DNA of 64,000 nucleotides from Algoriphagus sanaruensis (GCF_001593605.1 NZ_CP012836.1:3746001-3810000), one strand, 5' to 3'; counted from the first letter of the stretch, positions 53,292 to 62,211 are shown. Program-made: numbers and translations. Notes: generated by a model from the sequence alone, not told the origin.

Positions 53292-54248
53292 ATGGGCATA
53301 TTCGGTTTCTTTTCAAAAGAAAAAAAGGAAAGTCTAGATCAAGGCCTCCAAAAGACCAATGAATCCCTTTTTTCCAAACTTAGCAAAGCAGTAGTCGGAA
53401 AATCCAAGGTAGATGAAGAAGTATTGGATGAACTTGAAGAGATCCTCATTACCTCTGATGTCGGTGTAGATACAACCATCAAAATAATTAGAAGGATAGA
53501 AGAACGGGTCTCTAGAGATAAATACCTAAATGCCGGGGAATTAGATCAAATTTTAAGGGAGGAAGTAGCAGGACTTTTAGAAGAAAACAATAGTCAGGAT
53601 TTATTGGATTTTGACATCCCTGCAAACAAAAAACCCTATGTAATCATGGTGGTGGGAGTCAATGGTGTCGGTAAAACAACCACCATTGGAAAACTCGCTA
53701 ACCTATTTAAATCTTCTGGGAAAAATGTAATCCTAGGTGCAGCAGATACGTTTCGTGCTGCAGCTGTAGATCAGTTGATACTTTGGGGAGATCGAGTTGG
53801 AGTCCCTGTCGTTTCTCACGGCATGAATACCGATCCTGCCTCAGTTGCATTTGATGCCATCAAGCAAGGGGTAGAAACTGGTGCAGATGTGGTCATCGTA
53901 GATACCGCGGGACGCTTGCATACCAAGGTTAACCTAATGAACGAGCTAAGTAAAATAAAGCGCGTGATGCAAAAATTTGTACCTGACGCACCACATGAGA
54001 TTATGCTGGTTTTAGATGGATCTACTGGGCAAAATGCATTTATCCAAGCTCAAGAATTCACCAAAGCTACAGAGGTAACCTCTCTAGCCATCACCAAACT
54101 AGATGGTACTGCAAAAGGCGGAGTAGTGATTGGGATATCGGACCAATTTAAAATCCCAGTGAAATATATCGGGGTTGGAGAAAAAATGACTGATTTACAA
54201 ATATTTAATCGAAAAGAGTTTGTAGACTCTCTTTTCAAAAAGAAGTAA
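53292..54248 (+). CDS. ftsY: Signal recognition particle receptor FtsY
   Basis: 318 residues. N-domain helices (ETDVGVDTTIKIIRRIEE-like), then SRP GTPase: G1 GVNGVGKTTTIGKLA (about 121-135), G2/RGD region AADTFRAAAVDQL, G3 DTAGRLHTK, G4 TKLDGTAKGG. No long acidic A-domain is present, so it is the short FtsY found in Bacteroidota. It receives ribosome-SRP complexes at the membrane. Confidence 0.96.
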   Translation: MGIFGFFSKEKKESLDQGLQKTNESLFSKLSKAVVGKSKVDEEVLDELEEILITSDVGVDTTIKIIRRIEERVSRDKYLNAGELDQILREEVAGLLEENNSQDLLDFDIPANKKPYVIMVVGVNGVGKTTTIGKLANLFKSSGKNVILGAADTFRAAAVDQLILWGDRVGVPVVSHGMNTDPASVAFDAIKQGVETGADVVIVDTAGRLHTKVNLMNELSKIKRVMQKFVPDAPHEIMLVLDGSTGQNAFIQAQEFTKATEVTSLAITKLDGTAKGGVVIGISDQFKIPVKYIGVGEKMTDLQIFNRKEFVDSLFKKK

Positions 54249-54266
54249 ACCAAAAGGCCAATTTTA

Positions 54267-54290
54267 AATCCTCTGAGATTTCAGAGGATT
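54267..54290 (+). terminator. Intrinsic terminator of ftsY
   Basis: 10-bp stem AATCCTCTGA/TCAGAGGATT, 4-base loop, nine T. Confidence 0.85.
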
Positions 54291-54365
54291 TTTTTTTACT
54301 TTTTTTTAAACCCAATCAAAAAAAAGCCGTAATTCACAATGATATCATTTTAACATCATATTGAC

Positions 54366-55220
54366 ATGGAAAAAGTCATCAAACCTTCATCAGGCTATTT
54401 TATGCTATTCTTGACCTTGGCAGGAATTGGCCTCGCAATTTAAGGTTTCACCTTAGGGCTTCCTTATGCAATCCTAGGAGGTATTATCCTGCTTACATCA
54501 TTTATTTGTTTGGCAGGATTCTTTATTGTCGACCCAAACAAGGCAATGGTATTGCTACTCTTTGGAGAATATAAAGGGACAGTAAAAGCCAATGGTTTCT
54601 TTTGGGTAAATCCCTTTATGACGAAGAAGAAAATTTCACTTCGCGTAAGAAACTTTGAAAACAAACCACTTAAGGTCAACGACAAGATTGGCAATCCTGT
54701 CATGATCGGCACTATCGTAGTCTGGCAAGTGGAAAACACCTTCAAGACGACATTTGATGTAGAAGACTATGAAAACTTTGTTCATTTACAGACCGACGCA
54801 GCAGTCAGAAAAATGGCAGGTTTGTATTCGTATGACAACTTTGATGATGACCATTCTGAAATCACCCTTCGATCTGGTGTAGAAGAAGTAAATCATTCCC
54901 TGGAAAAGGAAATTTCTGAAAGACTACTCCAGGCTGGAATCAAAGTCATTGAAGCTAGAATATCAAACTTAGCCTACGCCTCAGAAATCGCTTCCGCAAT
55001 GCTTCAAAGACAACAAGCCACTGCGATAGTAGCTGCTCGACAGAAGATCGTTGAAGGAGCTGTTGGAATGGTAGAAATGGCCCTAGCGGATCTGAAGATG
55101 AAAGACATCATCGAGTTTGATGAAGAAAAAAAGGCAGCAATGGTATCCAACTTAATGGTGGTTCTTTGTTCGGATCGAAGTGCCAATCCTGTTCTAAATG
55201 TGGGAACACTAAATCAATAA
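54366..55220 (+). pseudogene. SPFH/Band-7 domain protein interrupted by an in-frame TAA
   Basis: Reads MEKVIKPSSGYFMLFLTLAG from ATG 54366, then meets TAA at codon 26 (54441-54443), and continues in the same frame as GFTLGLPYAILGG, IILLTSFICLAGFFIVDPNKA and VLLLFGEYKGTVKANGFFW through to 55220 (about 284 codons in all). Family members have a two-pass N-terminal hairpin followed by the SPFH domain (VNPFMTKKKISLRVRNFENK, VQTDAAVRKMAGLYSYDNF) and a coiled coil with EARISNLAYASEIASAMLQ. The stop lies between the two membrane helices. A TTG at 54510 could start a shortened protein lacking the first helix. Confidence 0.85.
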
Positions 55221-55224
55221 TCTC

Positions 55225-55707
55225 ATGGTCGTCAACGAACAGCAAAGCTTTCGCGGTACACTTCTCATGTATGGAGTCATCCTCCTTGAACTACCCTCTT
55301 TAGTGCTGATTAGCACACTTTATTTTACGGGGAAGTTAGGGGAGGAAGGGTGGATTGCTTTGTTGGTCGTTGGCACACTAATCCCGCTTACCTTTCTTTT
55401 CTTGATGAGTATTGACTTGGAATTGAGGATGGACGAATTTTCATTTTCCTATAAAAGTGGCCCCTTTCAACGGAATTGGAGAAAGGTGAAAAAAGAGGAA
55501 ATTCAATCCATTACGATCCATAAAAAAGATGGGTTTATGGATTACGGAGGAGTTGGGATCCGATATTCTGGTAAAACAAAGGCCTATATCTTCTTTGCGG
55601 ACTATGTTATCGAATTAGAAATTGGTAAGAAAAAATTGGCCTTTACGACCAATAAACCACGAGAATTTCAAGAAATGATCGACCACTGGAAATCTGAAAC
55701 AAATTAA
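55225..55707 (+). CDS. Membrane protein of unknown function with PH-like C-terminal domain (paralogue A)
   Basis: 160 residues, five bases after the SPFH stop. Two TM segments (GVILLELPSLVLISTLYF and WIALLVVGTLIPLTFLFL), then a soluble beta domain (LRMDEFSFSYKSGPFQRNWR, GGVGIRYSGKTKAYIFFADY) with a trailing helix (EFQEMIDHW). It is similar in layout and sequence to the next gene. No named family recognised. Confidence 0.7.
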   Translation: MVVNEQQSFRGTLLMYGVILLELPSLVLISTLYFTGKLGEEGWIALLVVGTLIPLTFLFLMSIDLELRMDEFSFSYKSGPFQRNWRKVKKEEIQSITIHKKDGFMDYGGVGIRYSGKTKAYIFFADYVIELEIGKKKLAFTTNKPREFQEMIDHWKSETN

Positions 55708-55711
55708 AATT

Positions 55712-56203
55712 ATGGCCAATTTCATTTTCCAAGAGAAACAACGTTTTCGTCAAATTTGGCTTTGGACCATTTTACTGGGAGTCGGAATAATAGTTATTGT
55801 AGCTATTGTTCTTGAGTTAAAAAATGGAGAATCCGTCTGGGAAGGACTAATTCCACTAGGAATCATAGCCCTCGTTTTTGTTCTTATTGCTCGAATGGAA
55901 TTAACCACCCGAATAGATGAGCATTCTTTAAGTTTCAAATTCTTCCCTTTCATTAGAGAGCGAAAATATAGTTTTGACAAGCTTACCTCTATGGAATTAA
56001 TAGAATACAATGGGCTATTAGAATATGGCGGCTGGGGAATTAAGTGGAATGTAGATTCCTGGTCATATACTATTGGAGGCAGGTTTGGCATTTTGGTAAA
56101 AACAGGAAGTAAAAAGTTCCTGATAGGAACCCAAATACCAGAGGAAGCAAAGAAAGCGATCAAGCAGTTTAATGAATTTAAAGCCCAATCTTATGGCAGC
56201 TAA
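55712..56203 (+). CDS. Membrane protein of unknown function with PH-like C-terminal domain (paralogue B)
   Basis: 163 residues. Same plan as paralogue A: two TM segments (WTILLGVGIIVIVAIVLE and LIPLGIIALVFVLIARME), then RIDEHSLSFKFFPFIRERKY and EYGGWGIKWNVDSWSYTIGG matching the paralogue's MDEFSFSYKSGPF and DYGGVGIRYSG. Likely a tandem duplicate. Its 3' end overlaps the start of the next gene by 11 bases. Confidence 0.7.
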   Translation: MANFIFQEKQRFRQIWLWTILLGVGIIVIVAIVLELKNGESVWEGLIPLGIIALVFVLIARMELTTRIDEHSLSFKFFPFIRERKYSFDKLTSMELIEYNGLLEYGGWGIKWNVDSWSYTIGGRFGILVKTGSKKFLIGTQIPEEAKKAIKQFNEFKAQSYGS

Positions 56204-56375
56204 GAAACCATTTGCACTCAGGCTGGATGAAAAGATGATGAAAGCTGTCGAAAAGTGGGCTGCTGACGAATTTAGGAGTACCAATGGACAATTGGAGTGG
56301 ATCATTCGTGAAGCATTAAAAAAATCAGGAAGGTGGCCAAACGATTTGAAACCAAACGATTCAGATATGAACTGA
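56193..56375 (+). CDS. Arc-family ribbon-helix-helix DNA-binding protein
   Basis: 60 residues from ATG 56193 (MAAKKPFALRLDEKMMKAVE); the earlier ATG at 56172 would give seven extra residues. The fold PFALRLDEKMMKAVEKWAAD, then EFRSTNGQLEWIIREALKKS is the Arc/CopG type also found beside SPFH genes in Bacteroidota. Likely a regulator of this small cluster, but its operator is not visible. Confidence 0.82.
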   Translation: MAAKKPFALRLDEKMMKAVEKWAADEFRSTNGQLEWIIREALKKSGRWPNDLKPNDSDMN

Positions 56376-56421
56376 ATTGATAATACTCGAGTTATTTAAT
56401 TAACACAATCCAATTTAGTAT

Positions 56422-56784
56422 ATGAAACCATTTGTTTTAGCTTTTGCCATCATGGCATTTTCATCGTTTTTAGGGATCACAAAATTAGCTGCACAGGAAG
56501 TCATTGTTAACTCTACACTTTCTAAAGAAGAACAAAAAGCAATCATAAAACTTCAAAAAGCTAAGGAAGAGCTGGAAAAATCAAAAACGAAACTCTTTAA
56601 GCTCGAGGAGACTTATGATAAAAAAAGACAACGCCTTGATAAAAAGAATGCCCAGGGGAAATTGTCACCGAATGATATCGCAAAAGAGACGAAAGCAATA
56701 GAAAAACTGGGTAAGAAGATCGATAAGGAAAAAGAGCGAATTAAAGAGTTAGAATTATTCCTACAGGAAAATGAATCAATTTGA
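56422..56784 (+). CDS. Small secreted coiled-coil protein
   Basis: 120 residues. Signal peptide (LAFAIMAFSSFLGITKLAAQ). The mature part is one long Lys/Glu-rich helix (EEQKAIIKLQKAKEELEKSK, LFKLEETYDKKRQRLDKKN, IDKEKERIKELELFLQ) consistent with a coiled coil. No known family. Confidence 0.68.
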   Translation: MKPFVLAFAIMAFSSFLGITKLAAQEVIVNSTLSKEEQKAIIKLQKAKEELEKSKTKLFKLEETYDKKRQRLDKKNAQGKLSPNDIAKETKAIEKLGKKIDKEKERIKELELFLQENESI

Positions 56785-56804
56785 GTATCCAAAATTCTTA
56801 CACC

Positions 56805-56833
56805 AAAGCCCGATAGTCTTTTCTATCGGGCTT
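56805..56833 (+). terminator. Intrinsic terminator
   Basis: AAGCCCGATAG/CTATCGGGCTT stem, 6-base loop, T-rich tail. Confidence 0.85.
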
Positions 56834-56866
56834 TTATTTTGGTAATTTCACAGCGAATTCTAGCCC

Positions 56867-57631
56867 ATGAAGTCCATCATCAGTTTTGTCATCCGTTACG
56901 TTCCGAGACCTTTTCTCCAAAAAGTAAGTCCATTTATTATGAAATTGGCTTCACTTTTCAACCAAGGAAATGACGTAACATGCCCGGTATGTGAAAGTCA
57001 TTACAAGAAATTTCTACCCTATGGGCGAGTGGCCAGAGAAAACGCGCTATGCCCCAATTGCCTTGCCCTTGAGAGACATCGATTAATGTGGCTTTTTTTG
57101 AAAGAGAAAACCAACTTTTTTAGCTCCTCATTAAAAGTCCTACATGTCGCTCCAGAGCATTGTTTCATTGATCGATTTGAGAAACTATCCAATCTTGACT
57201 ACATCACGGCTGACATCGAATCTCCACTAGCCAAGATTAAAATGGATGTCCATCAGATTCCTTTTCCTGCAGACACATTTGATGTGATTTTTTGTAATCA
57301 TGTTTTGGAACATGTAGAGGACGACCTATTAGCCTGCTCAGAATTTAACAGAGTTTTAAAACCTGGAGGATGGGGGATTCTCCAATCTCCAGTTTATGAT
57401 CTCGAAAAAACCATAGAAGACAAATCCATCACCGACCCTGCTGAAAGGGAACGCTTATTTGGCCAAAGAGATCACGTTAGAAAATTTGGAAAAGATTATG
57501 CTGAACGATTAAGAGGTTCTGGACTTGAAATTGAGGAAAATTTCTTCGTTAAAGATTTACCACAAGAAATTGTAAAAAGATTCGCCTTGCCAGAAAATGA
57601 AGTGATTTTTGTTTGTAGAAAAGGGAACTAA
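56867..57631 (+). CDS. SAM-dependent methyltransferase with N-terminal zinc ribbon
   Basis: 254 residues. N-terminal CxxC...CxxC pair (VTCPVCESHYK and LCPNCLALERHR, about 38-65) then class I methyltransferase: VLHVAPEH (motif I), YITADIESP, MDVHQIPFPADTFDVIFCNH (motif IV) and HVEDDLLACSEFNRVLKPGG. Such proteins are often found with sugar-transfer genes. It converges on the glycosyltransferase next door with a 4-base overlap of stop codons. Substrate unknown. Confidence 0.85.
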   Translation: MKSIISFVIRYVPRPFLQKVSPFIMKLASLFNQGNDVTCPVCESHYKKFLPYGRVARENALCPNCLALERHRLMWLFLKEKTNFFSSSLKVLHVAPEHCFIDRFEKLSNLDYITADIESPLAKIKMDVHQIPFPADTFDVIFCNHVLEHVEDDLLACSEFNRVLKPGGWGILQSPVYDLEKTIEDKSITDPAERERLFGQRDHVRKFGKDYAERLRGSGLEIEENFFVKDLPQEIVKRFALPENEVIFVCRKGN

Positions 57632-58593
57632 GCCACAACTTTTTTTTTCACCCACTCAATAACTAATCCGGTCCCATAGGAACACAACTGAATTAAGGAA
57701 GTCAAAAGACTCAGAAGTGAAACTTGGAGCGAATTATACTTAATCAAGGAAGATAGCAAAATAGCTCCAGCCCATCCTGCAATAAGAATAAGCTGGGTAA
57801 TAAAAACCTGCGAATTGATAATTGCCATAAAGGGACAACTTATCAGGAAAATAAGAAAAGCGGAAGGAAGCAAATGAACCACCTTGATCGCATCAGGATG
57901 AAACCTCGATACATTCACCCTATTTTGACCAAATGAAAAAGCTTGGTTGGCAAATGATTTAAGCGTGCTTTTGCGCTTATGGTAAACAAAAGCTTCTTCA
58001 ATTAACTCTAACTTAAATCCTGATTTTTTTATCCGAATACTCCACTCAATATCCTCTCCTCGATTAGGATCAACGAATCCACCAATTTTTTCAAAAACCT
58101 TTTTTGAGACTCCCATATTGAATCCTCTTGCTTGAAACTTTGATGGATCTTTCAACTTTCCACGAATTCCCCCTGTCGTCCAAAATGAAGTCATAGCAAA
58201 GTCCATTGCCTTTTGCAAGGTAGAAAAGCTCTCGTCAGAACGGTCCGGCCCACCAAATGCATCTAATTTCCTTAATTGGATTTGATGAAAAAGGATTTCC
58301 AAATACTTTTCAGGCAATAACACATCCGAGTCAAGAATCACAAAAAATTCACCTTTTGCCTGATCCATTCCGAAATTTCGAGCAAATCCCTGCCCAGAAT
58401 TCTTTTGATAAAAATACCTTAAAACGAATCTTGGGTTAAATTGATTACATACTTCCTCTGCAGTAAGGGTAGACCCGTCTTCAATAACCAGTACCTCAAA
58501 ATCCACAAAAGTTTGTGAGGCAATCGTGGTTAATAAGTCTTGGACTTCTTCTGGGCGATTATAAACGGGAATGATGATCGAAAAAAACATCAC
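57628..58593 (-). CDS. Family 2 glycosyltransferase with C-terminal membrane helices
   Basis: 321 residues. GT-A domain: FSIIIPVYNRPEEVQDLL, VLVIEDGSTLTAEEVCNQF and the metal-binding FVILDSDVLLP, with GGPDRSDESFS and GEDIEWSIRI (nucleophile region). Two or more TM helices at the C-terminus (FLIFLISCPFMAIINSQVF and ILIAGWAGAILLSSLI). Likely adds a sugar to a membrane-bound acceptor. Overlaps the next gene (ATGA). Confidence 0.88.
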   Translation of the reverse strand: MMFFSIIIPVYNRPEEVQDLLTTIASQTFVDFEVLVIEDGSTLTAEEVCNQFNPRFVLRYFYQKNSGQGFARNFGMDQAKGEFFVILDSDVLLPEKYLEILFHQIQLRKLDAFGGPDRSDESFSTLQKAMDFAMTSFWTTGGIRGKLKDPSKFQARGFNMGVSKKVFEKIGGFVDPNRGEDIEWSIRIKKSGFKLELIEEAFVYHKRKSTLKSFANQAFSFGQNRVNVSRFHPDAIKVVHLLPSAFLIFLISCPFMAIINSQVFITQLILIAGWAGAILLSSLIKYNSLQVSLLSLLTSLIQLCSYGTGLVIEWVKKKVVA

Positions 58594-59549
58594 TTGTAAA
58601 AATTGACTTCCTCATCAATTTTATATTCAGCTTCTTTTGACTGACTTGAAGTCATCAATTCAGCAATAAATCCGGTTACAAATAACTGAACACCTATAAT
58701 TATCGCAACCAAGGCAAGAAAAAACAAAGGTTGATCGACAATTTCCCGGACATTTTCCCCTTTACTCAGTCCGTATATCTTTTGGAAAATCAACCAAGAA
58801 GTAATCAGAAATCCACCTAGAAAGGACAATGAACCTAATGACCCGAAAAAATGCATGGGCTTCTTTTTATATCGATGGACAAATGAAACAGTAATCAAAT
58901 CCAAGAATCCATTTAGAAAACGCTCAAGTCCAAACTTGGAATAACCATACTTCCGAGCTCGATGTTGAACTACCTTCTCTCCAATTTTGGGAAAACCATT
59001 CCATTTTGCCAAAAGAGGAATATAACGGTGCATTTCCCCGTAAACTGATATATTTTTAACCACCTTTTTTCGATAGGCTTTCAAACCACAATTAAAATCA
59101 TGCAACTCAATGCCAGAGATCCATCGGGTAACTCCATTGAAAAACTTACTAGGGATCGTCTTAGAAAGGGGATCATGACGCTCTTTTTTCCAACCTGAAA
59201 CCACATCTAGCCCTTCTGAAACCATTTGAAACAAACCTGGGATTTCATCTGGACTATCTTGCAAATCAGCATCCATAGTTATGACAACTTCTCCTTCAGC
59301 ACGTTTAAACCCGGCATCTAAGGCTGCTGATTTCCCATAATTCCGAGTGAAGTTCAAGCCTTTTATACATTGATTCTGCTCCGAAATTTGTTGAATTATA
59401 TCCCAAGAACGATCTGTACTACCGTCATTTATAAAAATGATTTCATAAGAAAAGCCGTGCTCTTGCATTACACGGCTTATCCAATTAGTCAATTCAGGGA
59501 GAGATTCTTCCTCGTTAAAAACAGGAATAACTACGGAAATTTGAATCAT
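58590..59549 (-). CDS. Family 2 glycosyltransferase, DPM1/GtrB-like
   Basis: 319 residues. GT2 core: ISVVIPVFNEEESLPELTNWI, IFINDGSTDRSWDIIQQIS, GLNFTRNYGKSAALDAGFK and VITMDADLQDSPDEIP (DxD). C-terminus has two TM segments (FFGSLGSLSFLGGFLITSWL and FLALVAIIIGVQLFVTGFI), as in undecaprenyl-phosphate sugar transferases. Probably makes polyprenyl-phosphate-linked sugar. Tight operon with neighbours. Confidence 0.9.
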   Translation of the reverse strand: MIQISVVIPVFNEEESLPELTNWISRVMQEHGFSYEIIFINDGSTDRSWDIIQQISEQNQCIKGLNFTRNYGKSAALDAGFKRAEGEVVITMDADLQDSPDEIPGLFQMVSEGLDVVSGWKKERHDPLSKTIPSKFFNGVTRWISGIELHDFNCGLKAYRKKVVKNISVYGEMHRYIPLLAKWNGFPKIGEKVVQHRARKYGYSKFGLERFLNGFLDLITVSFVHRYKKKPMHFFGSLGSLSFLGGFLITSWLIFQKIYGLSKGENVREIVDQPLFFLALVAIIIGVQLFVTGFIAELMTSSQSKEAEYKIDEEVNFYK

Positions 59550-59551
59550 AA

Positions 59552-60103
59552 TTAATAATCAAGGGATTTGTCGCGCTTTTTCAAAATCGCCCCCAAAATT
59601 AAAGCAATTATTGCATAAAAAATAAGGCCAAATAGAAAGCCTTGTAGTTGGCCGGTTAGGGTAAAACCAGAAGCCGACCGGTCTCTAATGTCTTGCAGTT
59701 GCTCTGGAGTAAGGGAATCGGGATTAGCCCCAAAACTTTCCATCGCACTTAAACTTGTTTCAAAAGCCAAGTCAGCAAGGACTTCAGGCAGAGCAGGATC
59801 AATAACATGATAAAGCAATATTTGCCCTACTAAAGATATTAATCCAGAAATCACAATAGCGATAAAGCTAAAATTAAAAGCTGACCCAAAACTAATAAAG
59901 CCCCCTTGCTCAACCCGATATTGCTTACCAAAATAGATGATAAGAATAAAAAAGATGGCTAGTGCAATAAGACCAAACCACCACTTAGTCAATAAACTAG
60001 AGTCGATAAAATACGCCAAATAAGTAAGGATCAGAGACACCAATCCAATGGTGATTCCTGGTTTTAATGCAGCGCTAAAAGGAGATTGAGTTTGTACTTC
60101 CAT
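59552..60103 (-). CDS. DUF4199 membrane protein (copy 1)
   Basis: 183 residues, about five TM segments (PGITIGLVSLILTYLAYFID, WFGLIALAIFFILIIYFG, FNFSFIAIVISGLISLVGQI, FGLIFYAIIALILGAIL). Layout and the YRVEQGGFISFGSAFNFSF segment match DUF4199. Function unknown. Two bases from the glycosyltransferase. Confidence 0.82.
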   Translation of the reverse strand: MEVQTQSPFSAALKPGITIGLVSLILTYLAYFIDSSLLTKWWFGLIALAIFFILIIYFGKQYRVEQGGFISFGSAFNFSFIAIVISGLISLVGQILLYHVIDPALPEVLADLAFETSLSAMESFGANPDSLTPEQLQDIRDRSASGFTLTGQLQGFLFGLIFYAIIALILGAILKKRDKSLDY

Positions 60104-60110
60104 ATCGGAT

Positions 60111-60626
60111 TTAGGTTGGATTTTTTCTTAAAATAATCGAAATAATAATGCTAAAAAACATTCCAGGGATGATTTTCCATAATCCATCGTTCAGCGCGAC
60201 ATCCCATCTATCCATTGAAATCATATTTTCTCGAGTTGTTCGGTAGGATTCTTCTCCCACCTGATCAATAATTTTGATCATACTTTCATCCAAAACAGAA
60301 AGTTTTACCTGTTTTATGGTAGCAAAAACATCAGGCTCCAAAAGTAGAATTATCCAAATTCCGATTGAAGAAATTACAGCAATCAACAAATAGGTAAGGA
60401 AGCCAACCGTCATTCCTTCAGCAAATGAAAGGTATCCATTACCAGTATAATCCTTGAAAAATTTAATAGATAAAAACAGGGCTATTGGAGTCACCACGTA
60501 TCCGAAAACCAAGTTTAAATTGGTTGGATCAGCATATAAAAATGAAAGAATTAAAAAAGATAGAATTGAAAGTCCACCACCTAAAATTCCAAATTGATAC
60601 GAAGATTTAAAATAGTTATGCTTCAT
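60111..60626 (-). CDS. DUF4199 membrane protein (copy 2)
   Basis: 171 residues, four or five TM segments (FGILGGGLSILSFLILSFLY, NLVFGYVVTPIALFLSIKFF, MTVGFLTYLLIAVISSIGIW). Contains the family's GYLSFAEGMTVGFLTY. Paralogue of the next gene downstream, separated by seven bases, which implies local duplication. Confidence 0.8.
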   Translation of the reverse strand: MKHNYFKSSYQFGILGGGLSILSFLILSFLYADPTNLNLVFGYVVTPIALFLSIKFFKDYTGNGYLSFAEGMTVGFLTYLLIAVISSIGIWIILLLEPDVFATIKQVKLSVLDESMIKIIDQVGEESYRTTRENMISMDRWDVALNDGLWKIIPGMFFSIIISIILRKNPT

Positions 60627-61860
60627 AAACCTTCACCAACTGGCCACCCTTAATCATGTATTTAACCATTCCCTTGAGTTTTTGGCCATACCATGGATGG
60701 TTAGAAGAAAGAGATCTATTTGCTTTTTCGTCGTAAATCCATTCCGTATTAGGATCGAAAATAGTCCAGGCTTCTAGTGTATGTCCCAAAATAGAAGCAG
60801 GGCCTTCTGTTATTTTTTGTATCAACAATTCCCAACCTATTTCATTGGAAAGGATAACCAACGCTGGTAAAAATGTCTGCAAACCAGACATTCCAAATGA
60901 TGCTAAATCAAATTCAGAGAATTTAGAGTCAAAATCCTGAGGATTATGATTAGAAACGATTGCATCAATAGTTCCATCTTTTAACCCTTCAATAATAGCA
61001 AGACGATCCTCATTCCCTCTAAATGGAGGTTTAACTTTAAAATTTGAATCAAATCCTACCAAATCTTGCTCTGAAAATATAAGTTGGTAAATCGACACAT
61101 CAGAAGTCACAGCCAATCCCTCTTCCTTTGCTTTTCGAATTAACTCAACACCTTTTTTTGTACTTAGAGATTGAAAATGGACCCTACCTCCAGCATATCT
61201 CAAAATATCTAAATTCCGTTGAATTGCGATGTCTTCAGCTAGATTAGGAATACCCTTCATGCCTAATGCAGTTGAAATTTCCCCCTCATGCATTTGACCA
61301 AAAATGGACAACAGCGGATCATAGGCATGATCAAATAAAACACCATCAAATTTTTTCAAATATTGAAGGATTTTCATGTATCGATCTGGATTAGCCAAAG
61401 TCTTCAACCCATCTCCAAATACTTTAATTCCACCTTGAAAATGCATATCAAGTATCTCAGTCAAATCTTCACCTTGGCAGTTTTTAGTGACGGCACCCAT
61501 GACTTCTAGGTCAACCAAGTAGTCCCTGGATTTGGAATGGATGAATTCAACCTCTGATTTTGACTGAATCACTGGATCAGTATTTGGCAAAACAATAGCC
61601 TTTGAAAATCCTGATACCAATAAAGAATTACATAATGATTCAATTGTTTCGCGATATTCTAGTCCGGGTTCTCCCATAGAACACCGAAGATCTACCCAGC
61701 TCCTAGTAATTACGCATCCAGTTAAATCCAATACTTGAACTTCAGAAGCTCCTTCTTCAAAATCAATTTCCCGAATTAAATCACCTTCTATCAAAAAATT
61801 TTTCGGAGATTGAATTACTCCTTTATCGATCAAACTTAGGTTTTTTAATAGATAAGCCAT
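60616..61860 (-). CDS. Dihydroorotase-like protein lacking metal ligands
   Basis: 414 residues from ATG 61860. Whole-length amidohydrolase similarity to class I dihydroorotase, but the usual HxHxRxPG reads DLRCSMGEPGLEYRETI, so the first two histidines are gone, and the TDHAPH catalytic motif reads SNHNPQ, where the Asp is replaced by Asn. Other remaining blocks: AIVLPNTDPV, VHFQSLSTKKGVELI, KVKPPFRGNEDRLAIIEGLK and ASFGMSGLQTFLPAL. Likely an inactive homologue of PyrC, as with the pseudo-dihydroorotase that supports aspartate transcarbamoylase in other bacteria. First gene of the operon. Confidence 0.82.
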   Translation of the reverse strand: MAYLLKNLSLIDKGVIQSPKNFLIEGDLIREIDFEEGASEVQVLDLTGCVITRSWVDLRCSMGEPGLEYRETIESLCNSLLVSGFSKAIVLPNTDPVIQSKSEVEFIHSKSRDYLVDLEVMGAVTKNCQGEDLTEILDMHFQGGIKVFGDGLKTLANPDRYMKILQYLKKFDGVLFDHAYDPLLSIFGQMHEGEISTALGMKGIPNLAEDIAIQRNLDILRYAGGRVHFQSLSTKKGVELIRKAKEEGLAVTSDVSIYQLIFSEQDLVGFDSNFKVKPPFRGNEDRLAIIEGLKDGTIDAIVSNHNPQDFDSKFSEFDLASFGMSGLQTFLPALVILSNEIGWELLIQKITEGPASILGHTLEAWTIFDPNTEWIYDEKANRSLSSNHPWYGQKLKGMVKYMIKGGQLVKVYEA

Positions 61861-62038
61861 CCCTTTAGATTTCCTGCAAAGCTGCAATTTTATTCCTTAA
61901 AAGAAAAGAAACCATCTAAGAAGAGCTGATTCAAAGTTTTTAAAATGGAAAAGAATCCCAAATTCAAAAGGTATAAATACTTCTAAAAAAGGGGGATAAA
62001 ATAAGAAGGAATAAATACAAAACTCCAAGCCATAAAAA

Positions 62039-62064
62039 AAGCCTTCAGGGCTTAGCTGAAGGCT
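62039..62064 (-). terminator. Intrinsic terminator of the rRNA operon
   Basis: Stem AAGCCTTCAG/CTGAAGGCTT with 6-base loop; minus strand followed by seven T. Lies about ten bases past the 5S gene. Confidence 0.85.
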
Positions 62065-62073
62065 TAGAATAAT

Positions 62074-62182
62074 GTGGCGGCGACCTACTCTCCCGGGAGT
62101 AACCCCAGTACCATCGGCGCTGCAGGGCTTAACTTCTCTGTTCGGGATGGGAAGAGGTGGGACCCCTGCGCTAGGCCGCCTA
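62074..62182 (-). rRNA. rrf: 5S ribosomal RNA
   Basis: Minus-strand sequence starts GGCGGCCTAGCGCAGGGGTC and contains the conserved CCCATCCCGAACAGAGAAGT and GATGGTACTGGGGTTACTCC, ending in a GCCGCC that pairs with the start. About 109 nt; ends are estimated to within a few bases. Confidence 0.92.
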
Positions 62183-62211
62183 AATCTTTATACCTTGCGG
62201 TATCTAATATC

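Noticed and set aside
57628..61860. Horizontally acquired glycan island
   Set aside because: Gene density and general composition look like neighbours, and the families are common in Cytophagales; no integrase, IS element or tRNA junction is seen.
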